From Caldifarciminota bacterium (lineage in GTDB: Bacteria > Hydrothermota > E44-bin80), in contig JAGMEZ010000036.1 in the NCBI GenBank assembly GCA_023127905.1, positions 1 to 6,103 on the forward strand: a stretch of DNA of 6,103 nt, written 5' to 3'. Below are positions 1-4,248 of this stretch, in pieces. The position numbers were made by a program, and so were the translations under genes. Below the pieces are notes generated by a model. It was given only the letters and a program-made list of their open reading frames with translations, had not been told where the DNA came from and ran no database searches. How positions within the stretch are numbered: the stretch's first letter is position 1; every line of letters starts with the position of its first letter.

Positions 1-514
1 AATATCGTAAAGCTTCGTTGTAATCATTCGATAATACATTATGGACCTCTGAGATGTTATTTGTATTTATATAATACTTCAAAATCTTATATAAATCATT
101 TTCCCGCCACCAAGCCTTAACTGCCTGATCTCCTACTTTATCATTCATATTTACATTATAATATCGTATTAGTTCATCGTATCTTAATAACCCGAACAGT
201 GCAGAAATAATGACTAAATCTAAGTTTCGAATTTCCCTTAACCTTTGCCACGAACCAGCACAAATCTGACGATAAATTTTCCCAGTATATCTTCTGTAAG
301 CCTCAATATAAGTTATGGTGCTGTCATCAGGAGATTCAACATCTTGTCCGAGTGGGAAAGAGAAATACTCAAATAATTCTCTTCTTAAGGATAACAACTG
401 TTTCCTTGCTGAACTGGTCAAATAATTAAGAATAGAACTGCTGGAGTTGTACTCTGTTATTCCTCCACTTTGCTTAGATCTACAACAGGGAATTAGTATA
501 AGAACTTTTCTCAT
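1..514 (-). CDS. YaaA-like (DUF328/DUF6884-type) protein, C-terminus cut by window edge
   Basis: An open frame runs from an ATG at 514-512 to the window edge, giving 171 residues with no stop. The N-terminus (MRKVLILIPCCRSKQSGG) has the beta-strand plus 'PCC.SK' start seen in YaaA-like proteins. Around residues 73-81 there is 'YRRYTGKIY', and around 101-123 'VIISALFGLLRYDELIRYY' followed by 'NVNM'. These correspond to the YaaA-family blocks 'FKGDVYTGL' and 'LSGLYGVLRPLDLMQPY..EM'. YaaA of E. coli is a DNA-binding protein linked to peroxide stress; the role of such divergent homologues is unknown. The start overlaps the stop of the upstream nuclease gene by one base (TAATG) and has no clear Shine-Dalgarno site, so translation is probably coupled. 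The family match is by motif recall, not alignment. DUF6884 is the main alternative. Confidence 0.72.
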   Translation of the reverse strand, partial: MRKVLILIPCCRSKQSGGITEYNSSSSILNYLTSSARKQLLSLRRELFEYFSFPLGQDVESPDDSTITYIEAYRRYTGKIYRQICAGSWQRLREIRNLDLVIISALFGLLRYDELIRYYNVNMNDKVGDQAVKAWWRENDLYKILKYYINTNNISEVHNVLSNDYNEALRY

Positions 515-975
515 TATAAACTTTTAGCCCTTATTCCCGGGTCAATTTTTCTCAGAAATGTTTGAACATCTTTAGGGGGAATCACTTCAACAGATTCATC
601 GTCTCGGACTAAGATAATATGAATGTTAAGAACTTCAAAAACCATGGACTTTGAATATTTTTTAAGAATAAGTCTGTAAGAAAGTTTCTCTCCGCGTTCA
701 GTTCTGCTGAAAGGAATACATATGGCATACTTTGTTTCGTTATCTAATTTGCTGATACTTTTTAAACTCTGTCCCATACCTGTGTCAAAATTTACTGTGT
801 ATTGTTCAGTATGTGCATCGTAGTCGCCTTTAACTTCTACAATCCATTCTACATTTTCCTTTTTTGCTATCAGATCAACTTTATTTTCGGAATTTATTTG
901 AACATTTTCTTGAGTTTCGAATCCTCTTTCCTCGAACCATTGACTTAATATATTTTTAACCATACCTTCATTCAT
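514..975 (-). CDS. PD-(D/E)XK superfamily nuclease
   Basis: A protein of 153 residues from the ATG at 975. It carries the core of a restriction-endonuclease-like fold: an N-terminal helix (WFEERGFE), then Asp34 in 'KVDLIA', and Glu47-x-Lys49 in 'WIVEVKGD'. This is the D-x12-ExK metal-binding signature. A downstream Gln69 in 'GQSLKSI' and a 'YAICIPFS' strand also fit the usual fold. The likely role is DNA cleavage or repair, or defence; specificity cannot be read. A GTG at 984 would add three residues, but the AGAGAGGA site lies only 1-2 bases from it and about 10 bases from the ATG at 975, so the ATG is preferred. An ATG at 963 is also possible. The gene overlaps the YaaA-like gene downstream by one base, so the two form an operon. 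No cognate methyltransferase is visible. Confidence 0.82.
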   Translation of the reverse strand: MNEGMVKNILSQWFEERGFETQENVQINSENKVDLIAKKENVEWIVEVKGDYDAHTEQYTVNFDTGMGQSLKSISKLDNETKYAICIPFSRTERGEKLSYRLILKKYSKSMVFEVLNIHIILVRDDESVEVIPPKDVQTFLRKIDPGIRAKSL

Positions 976-984
976 CCCGATCAC

Positions 985-1299
985 TTCCTCTCTTTTCGGA
1001 CTTGGTCAACATTATTTATAAAATGTTATATCTCAATAAAACTTTTCAAATATTGTTATTTGGGTTTTTAAAAAGGTTAAGCTGTTTTTCTTTGCTGGTC
1101 TTTTTCTTGGGCTTCTTTTTCTTCAATTCTATCCATAATTTTGCAAATCTTTCAAATGTATCTCCTCTGATTTCCTCACAGAATATGGTAATATCTCCCT
1201 CTTCGAAATCTGGGACGGTACTTTACTCTGTGACATCATGATAAATTATGAAAAAAGTTTACCCTGTTAGATAATAAGTTGGATATTGAATATTGCTTG
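985..1299. other. 315-base gap without an intact gene
   Basis: Apart from the remnant at 1046-1222, this gap holds AT-rich sequence. A TATAAA on the minus strand at 1020-1015, about 40 bases before the nuclease start, could be a -10 element, but no good -35 lies at the right distance. The 1280-1298 stretch has two near-copies of ATATTGA. The plus-strand frame at 1002-1241 is the antisense of the Lys-rich remnant and is not considered a gene. No rho-independent terminator was found after the protease gene. Confidence 0.6.
1046..1222 (-). pseudogene. Coding-looking 3' remnant of an unidentified gene
   Basis: Between a TAA at 1225-1223 and a TGA at 1048-1046 there is a 58-codon frame without ATG, GTG or TTG near its beginning. 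The translation looks like real protein: it begins STVPDFEEGDITIFCEEIRG, continues DTFERFAKLWIELKKKK and ends with a Lys-rich tail and 'EKQLNLFKNPNNNI'. An ending like 'QLNLF' after a basic tail is common at C-termini of DNA-modifying and other phage or defence proteins, but I do not recognise the family. A single-base change in the CCC run near 1212-1214 would join it to a frame starting at an ATG pair near 1240. It is therefore either the decayed end of a gene upstream of the nuclease or a frameshifted small gene. Neither can be decided here. Confidence 0.42.
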
Positions 1300-1782
1300 C
1301 TAATCGCAAATTACGATTGATCCATTTGGGCCATTATAAGTAAGATGCCAGTGTTTAAGAATATCTCTTCCTATTAAACAGTCAAATTCACTTCCTTTCA
1401 AAGGACAAGAAACCATAGGGATTTCTTTGGCACTGCCCCAATGAAAAATAATCAAACCATAATAAACTGGTCTCTTTTGTTCATCCTGAACAGATGATAC
1501 ATTTTGATATCCTGTATGAATAAGTCTTAATTCCTCAGCAATTTCTGGCTTTATTACAGTTCCACTCGCTCCTGTATCTATCATCGCTTTAATTACCTTA
1601 GATGGACTACTTTTACTCTTTTTCTGAAAATCTTCCTGAACAATACGGGGATGTGAAATTGTTACTTTAAGAAATGGACCCAAACGAGCGAGGACAATGG
1701 GTGGTGGTATCTGAATAACTCTTTCTTCACCATCAACAGTCTTTGATTTTGCTTCAGCACTATATCTCAAATTACTAATCAC
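1300..1782 (-). CDS. Retropepsin-like aspartic protease (clan AA)
   Basis: A protein of 160 residues. The catalytic motif Asp69-Thr-Gly-Ala-Ser73 sits in 'KAMIDTGASGTVI', and the second hallmark, the hydrophobic-hydrophobic-Gly flap-pairing strand, is 'DCLIGRDIL' at about 134-142. One DTG motif per chain means the enzyme must dimerise to form the active site, as in retroviral proteases. No signal peptide or membrane segment is seen, so it is probably cytoplasmic. The substrate is unknown. The start is a GTG (1782-1780) overlapping the TGA of the upstream small gene in a GTGA. A GGAGG site inside the upstream gene (1794-1790) lies 7 bases before it and supports this start. Together with the upstream DUF5678-like gene this forms a two-gene operon. 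No sign of a surrounding retroelement (no reverse transcriptase or integrase) is present. Confidence 0.85.
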   Translation of the reverse strand: MISNLRYSAEAKSKTVDGEERVIQIPPPIVLARLGPFLKVTISHPRIVQEDFQKKSKSSPSKVIKAMIDTGASGTVIKPEIAEELRLIHTGYQNVSSVQDEQKRPVYYGLIIFHWGSAKEIPMVSCPLKGSEFDCLIGRDILKHWHLTYNGPNGSIVICD

Positions 1783-2018
1783 AATGCAGCCTCCATTACA
1801 AAATTAACAGGTTCCTTATCAAGTATCTGATACACTAGAAATACACCATCAGTTCCGAATAAACGAACACCCTCCTCAGCAGCACGTTGATAATTATCAA
1901 AGGAATCAACTATTTTCTGTTCGTGAACAAGTACATATTTGTTAAGATGTTCTTTAAGTAAATCCTTTTTATTTTTTTCGACGTAATCAATATCTGCTTT
2001 TAACTTTTTTTCAACCAT
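1779..2018 (-). CDS. DUF5678-like small protein, partner of the aspartic protease
   Basis: A 79-residue soluble protein rich in charged residues. The pattern 'LLKEHLNKYVLVHEQKIVDSF' followed by 'DNYQRAAEEGVRLFG' and 'VFLVYQI' (residues about 20-66) matches my recollection of DUF5678: a helix, a 'KYV.V...++V' strand pair, a helix with 'A.EEG...FG', and a final 'FLV..I' strand. Such small proteins often sit directly before single-domain retropepsin-like proteases, but their role is not known; possibilities are substrate, regulator or adaptor. The ATG at 2018 has a strong AAGGAGG site at 2029-2023. It is the first gene after a sigma70-like promoter at 2100-2072 and overlaps the protease gene by 4 bases. 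Existence of the gene is well supported; the family name is moderately supported. Confidence 0.8.
   Translation of the reverse strand: MVEKKLKADIDYVEKNKKDLLKEHLNKYVLVHEQKIVDSFDNYQRAAEEGVRLFGTDGVFLVYQILDKEPVNFVMEAAL
1790..1794 (-). promoter_or_regulatory. Ribosome binding site of the protease, inside the upstream gene
   Basis: GGAGG on the minus strand lies 7 bases upstream of the GTG start at 1782, within the last codons of the 79-residue gene. It fixes the non-ATG start and shows that the protease is translated from the same message as its partner. Confidence 0.7.
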
Positions 2019-2071
2019 TTCTCCTCCTTATCTATTAGCTATCTTTCAAATATTTACTTAGCATTATTATA

Positions 2072-2100
2072 ATTATGTAACAAAAATAGTCGAAAGTCAA
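2072..2100 (-). promoter_or_regulatory. Sigma70-type promoter for the DUF5678-like/protease pair
   Basis: On the minus strand TTGACT (2100-2095) is followed after exactly 17 bases by CATAAT (2077-2072). Each hexamer differs from the consensus at one position. A second TATAAT-like hexamer overlaps just downstream. Transcription would start near 2065, leaving a leader of about 45 bases before the ATG at 2018. Confidence 0.7.
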
Positions 2101-2129
2101 TCTTTTTATGGAAAAGCTAAGATATTCAG

Positions 2130-2142
2130 TCAACTGAGTTGA
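2130..2142. repeat. Perfect 13-base palindrome upstream of the promoter
   Basis: TCAACT-G-AGTTGA is a perfect inverted repeat with 6-base arms and a one-base centre, about 30 bases upstream of the -35 hexamer. Its size and place would suit a dimeric regulator, but it could equally be part of the adjoining dispersed repeat. No regulator gene is visible nearby. Confidence 0.35.
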
Positions 2143-2206
2143 ATTCCAAAAAAGGCTGTCATGGTAGGTTCTCTTTCATATTCTCAGTCGGAGCAATCCC
2201 TATTTT

Positions 2207-2248
2207 TGGCAACCTGAGATTGCCACGCTCACTGCGTTCGCTCGCAAT
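2207..2248. repeat. Dispersed palindromic repeat ('CATTGCGAG...GCAATCTC' type)
   Basis: TGGCAA (2207-2212) pairs with TTGCCA (2220-2225) across 7 bases, and ATTGC (2219-2223) pairs with GCAAT (2244-2248), so the two stems compete. Read on the minus strand, 'TCATTGCGAGCGAAC...GCAATCTC' resembles a short intergenic repeat seen in many copies in numerous bacterial genomes. Its plus-strand translation gives the familiar spurious peptide 'RLPRSLRSLAMT'. It is not a gene. Confidence 0.65.
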
Positions 2249-2264
2249 GACACATTTATACTTG

Positions 2265-2299
2265 TCTATGCTCTTTGCCCTCTGCTCTATGCTCTATGC
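2265..2299. repeat. Heptamer tandem repeat, five units of TCTATGC
   Basis: Five consecutive 7-base units span 35 bases: TCTATGC, TCTTTGC, CCTCTGC, TCTATGC, TCTATGC. Three units are identical and two carry one or two changes. The array ends 8 bases past the stop codon of the FrhB-like gene, in its 3' untranslated region. Heptamer arrays like this vary in copy number by slippage; no function can be read. Confidence 0.75.
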
Positions 2300-2307
2300 A
2301 AAAAATA

Positions 2308-3426
2308 TTACCCAAGTTCCTTGAGTTCGTCTTCCTTGAATGTCACAAGAGGTACCTCTTCTTCTAAATCCCTTCCTGGCTTGTAATCAAATACAGCCTG
2401 TGTATCATCAGCAACAAGATGAAAAAGCTCGTAAACCTTAATATCATTTGGGCAAGCATCACTGCATAGACCGCATGCTATACAGGAAGTGGCCATATGC
2501 GTAAGTCTTCCGAGGTGAAAAAAGATTGTATCGGTAGGCAGTTTTACAGCACCCCTTTTCTTCGCCCATCCAAGAAAATTGAGAGGAGTGAACTCAAATG
2601 TCGGGGATTCCCAGAAACATTCCCTACAGAAACAGATGGGACATTGGCTCATACAGTTGTGGCAATCAATACATTTTGAGAAATATTTTACCAGATTATC
2701 TATACCTTCAGTTTCTCCCTTAATATCTTTCCTCACCTTCTCCCACTCTTCTTTCCGCTTCCTGGAGATTTTTTCAAGCTTCCCATCTCTATCCTTTACC
2801 TCTTTCTTTTCCAAACCCAGTTTGGAAAGGGTTTCTTCCCCTTTTTCCGTATTCGACTCAATAATTACTCCTCCATCTGTTCCAATAAAACCAATACCGA
2901 TATCAGCAAATGCAGTTGGAAAGAAGTTCTCGCATAGTTTACACGCGTCTCTTATATTCTCATCCTGTTCCCCTTTCAGTAAATTCTTGGATACATACTC
3001 AGAATCAATATCCTTTCCACCTGAAAGCGCCTCTTCATAAAATTCAGTCTTGTATGCACCCATGCAATCGTAACTTATGAGGATAAGATTGTCGAGGGTT
3101 ATCTGCTTGAATTTTGTTAGTTCCAAAACAGCCCTGAGTTCGCAGGGTTTAAGAAAAACGAGAATCTTCTCAGGTGAAGGGGAAAGTTTTGTAATCTTCG
3201 AAACCATCGTTGCAGTACTGATCGGGAGAACAGGTGCAACGGGTTTTGCATCTTCCAGTAATTCTTTGCTCCTTACAAATGTAGGAAAAACATTGTTCTT
3301 TGATGGGATGAGTAAAGGGACAACAACATTGTTTATTTTATTTTTGTCCATAATTTGTATGAGAAAGTCCTTAATCCCTTTGTTTAAATCATCACCAGCT
3401 ATCTTTAACTGAAATCTCTCTCCCAT
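2308..3426 (-). CDS. FrhB/FdhB-like iron-sulfur protein with C-terminal 2x[4Fe-4S] domain
   Basis: A protein of 372 residues. Residues about 30-210 resemble the coenzyme F420 hydrogenase/dehydrogenase beta-subunit C-terminal domain: 'KPCELRAVLEL' (Cys95), 'LILISYDCMGAY' (Cys121), 'ACKLCE' (Cys162, Cys165) and 'FADIGIGFIGTDGGVIIE'. Residues 252-262 and 315-325 carry two CX2CX2CX3C sites for two [4Fe-4S] clusters. Three more cysteines (265, 267, 270) directly follow the first. In FrhB itself the ferredoxin part comes first; here it is last. Relatives take electrons from or pass them to F420, NAD(P)H or formate dehydrogenase; the partner here is unknown. It is presumably cytoplasmic, with no signal peptide. 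AAAGGAGA at 3438-3431 precedes the ATG. It follows the MvhD-like gene after a 185-base repeat-filled gap and is probably its electron-transfer partner. Confidence 0.83.
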   Translation of the reverse strand: MGERFQLKIAGDDLNKGIKDFLIQIMDKNKINNVVVPLLIPSKNNVFPTFVRSKELLEDAKPVAPVLPISTATMVSKITKLSPSPEKILVFLKPCELRAVLELTKFKQITLDNLILISYDCMGAYKTEFYEEALSGGKDIDSEYVSKNLLKGEQDENIRDACKLCENFFPTAFADIGIGFIGTDGGVIIESNTEKGEETLSKLGLEKKEVKDRDGKLEKISRKRKEEWEKVRKDIKGETEGIDNLVKYFSKCIDCHNCMSQCPICFCRECFWESPTFEFTPLNFLGWAKKRGAVKLPTDTIFFHLGRLTHMATSCIACGLCSDACPNDIKVYELFHLVADDTQAVFDYKPGRDLEEEVPLVTFKEDELKELG

Positions 3427-3447
3427 AATTTCTCCTTTATCATTTCA

Positions 3448-3495
3448 CGCAGGCTAACTTGTCCTCCGAAGCTTTAGCGTAGGTGGAAGCCTGCG
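3448..3495. repeat. Inverted repeat CGCAGGCT / AGCCTGCG with nested imperfect hairpin
   Basis: Perfect 8-base arms at 3448-3455 and 3488-3495 enclose 'CCTCCGAAGCTTTAGCGTAGGTGG', whose first and last halves are themselves roughly complementary around AAGCTT. The core resembles a dispersed intergenic repeat recalled from several bacterial phyla. It lies in the leader of the FrhB-like gene, ending about 20 bases before its ribosome binding site. Confidence 0.6.
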
Positions 3496-3515
3496 GCTCC
3501 CAATTTACACACCCC

Positions 3516-3539
3516 GTCATATACCGCATGGTATATGAC
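3516..3539. repeat. Perfect 10-base-arm hairpin, GTCATATACC / GGTATATGAC
   Basis: The arms at 3516-3525 and 3530-3539 are exactly complementary with a 4-base loop (GCAT). No T-run follows on either strand, so it is not a rho-independent terminator. It is joined directly to the C/G-rich repeat at 3537-3611, and together they look like one composite element between the MvhD-like and FrhB-like genes. Confidence 0.75.
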
Positions 3540-3611
3540 ACCCCTCTTTTTAGAGGGGATTACAACCCCGTTTCAAGTCCCCTCTAATAAGGTGGGGGTA
3601 TTGGAGGTGTC
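3537..3611. repeat. Composite inverted-repeat element with GACACC/GGTGTC ends
   Basis: The ends GACACC (3537-3542) and GGTGTC (3606-3611) are complementary. Inside, CCCCTCT (3541-3547) pairs with AGAGGGG (3552-3558) across TTTT. The same G-rich strand extended to TTAGAGGGGA (3550-3559) can instead pair with TCCCCTCTAA (3578-3587). The element abuts the stop codon of the MvhD-like gene. It resembles a common dispersed 'CCCCTC...GAGGGG' repeat found between genes in several bacterial phyla. Confidence 0.65.
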
Positions 3612-4037
3612 TTATACTGACCAATTTTTCCCGATCTTTGAAGGACCCAGTTTTCTGATGTGTTCAGTAAATTCCTTCATTGTTTCAGCAAATTTCTTTC
3701 CCTCACTTGCGCTAATCCATCTTAGCCAGAGTCTTTTCTCATCCAGTCCAAGTGTTTTCATTATCGTCTCAAAAATCTTTATTCGCCTCCGAGCCTTGTA
3801 ATTCCCTGAAACATAGTGACAGTCACCCGGATGACAACCACCAATGATAACACCATCTGCGCCCTCCAGGAAAGCCCTCCAGATGTATGCAGTATCAACA
3901 GAACCAGAACACATCACCCGAATTGGTCTTATGTTTGGTGGATACTGCATCCTTGATGTTCCAGCAAGATCAGCTGCACTTGATGTACACCAGTTGCAAA
4001 AGAATCCCACAAGCTTCGGCTCAAATTTATCACCCAT
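3612..4037 (-). CDS. mvhD: MvhD-family [2Fe-2S] electron-transfer protein
   Basis: A protein of 141 residues, the full length usual for the family. It has the MvhD signature: Cys14-x2-Cys17 in 'GFFCNWCTSSAADLAG', Cys43 in 'IRVMCSGSVD', 'GADGVIIGGCHPGDCHY' with Cys68 and Cys73, and 'GNYKARRR'. In methanogens MvhD carries a [2Fe-2S] cluster and passes electrons from hydrogenase or formate dehydrogenase to the flavoprotein HdrA; bacterial homologues work with HdrA-like proteins. It is cytoplasmic. AGGAGG (4047-4042) precedes the ATG. Here its neighbours are a fumarate-reductase-type flavoprotein upstream and an FrhB-like iron-sulfur protein downstream, so it is inferred to link those two. No HdrA gene is in the window. 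The family call is firm; the partner assignment is inference from order. Confidence 0.92.
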   Translation of the reverse strand: MGDKFEPKLVGFFCNWCTSSAADLAGTSRMQYPPNIRPIRVMCSGSVDTAYIWRAFLEGADGVIIGGCHPGDCHYVSGNYKARRRIKIFETIMKTLGLDEKRLWLRWISASEGKKFAETMKEFTEHIRKLGPSKIGKNWSV

Positions 4038-4091
4038 ACTGCCTCCTATACATAGCCATTCTAAATAATTTTCTTATTGTTATTCTCTCTC

Positions 4092-4151
4092 GTAGCGTTG
4101 GGGCTTGTCCCCAACACTGTTTTTTCTGCCGAGGATAAACCTCGGCGCTAC
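4092..4151. repeat. Twin-hairpin palindromic element with GTAGCG/CGCTAC ends
   Basis: The 60-base element is bounded by GTAGCG (4092-4097) and CGCTAC (4146-4151), which are exact inverted copies. Inside are two perfect 7-base-arm hairpins with 5-base loops: GTTGGGG (4097-4103) with CCCCAAC (4109-4115), and GCCGAGG (4128-4134) with CCTCGGC (4140-4146). An 11-base T-rich spacer joins the hairpins. This resembles REP/BIME or small MITE elements. It lies between the flavoprotein gene and the MvhD-like gene, 40 bases before the latter's ribosome binding site. Confidence 0.78.
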
Positions 4152-4175
4152 ATTATCTTGTTCCTTTTTTCATTG

Positions 4176-4220
4176 TTTTTTCGGATTTTATTATTTTTTC
4201 GACATTCGGGTTTCGTCATT
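4176..4220. repeat. Low-complexity degenerate TTTTTCG-type stretch
   Basis: TTTTTTCGGA, TTTTTTCGAC, ATTCGGG and TTTCGTC occur in succession, with loose spacing. On the minus strand this reads as degenerate 'CGAAA' units. It occupies the 3' side of the flavoprotein gene, contains no reading frame of note and has no hairpin plus T-run that would mark a terminator. Confidence 0.4.
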
Positions 4221-4248
4221 TCAACCTTAATAACAATGTTTTGCACTA

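Noticed and set aside
1002..1241. Plus-strand frame of 79 codons with a hydrophobic, membrane-like stretch
   Set aside because: It is the antisense of the Lys-rich tail of the minus-strand remnant; Lys codons read backwards give Phe and Leu. No ribosome binding site or family match was seen.
2139..2324. Plus-strand frame of 61 codons including 'RLPRSLRSLAMT'
   Set aside because: It is a translation of a dispersed palindromic repeat and the heptamer array, a well-known source of false small proteins.
2579..3412. Long plus-strand frames opposite the FrhB-like gene
   Set aside because: They are Ser/Phe-rich shadows of the Lys/Glu-rich minus-strand gene, which has clear cysteine motifs and a ribosome binding site.
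3516..3558. Strong hairpins as a terminator after the MvhD-like gene
   Set aside because: On the minus strand neither hairpin is followed by a T-run, so intrinsic termination is not supported.
3448..3611. CRISPR array
   Set aside because: The repeats are of different kinds and there are no regular spacers or cas genes.
4097..4125. Plus-strand hairpin followed by a T-run, like a rho-independent terminator
   Set aside because: No plus-strand gene lies upstream, and the T-run is the spacer of a twin-hairpin repeat.
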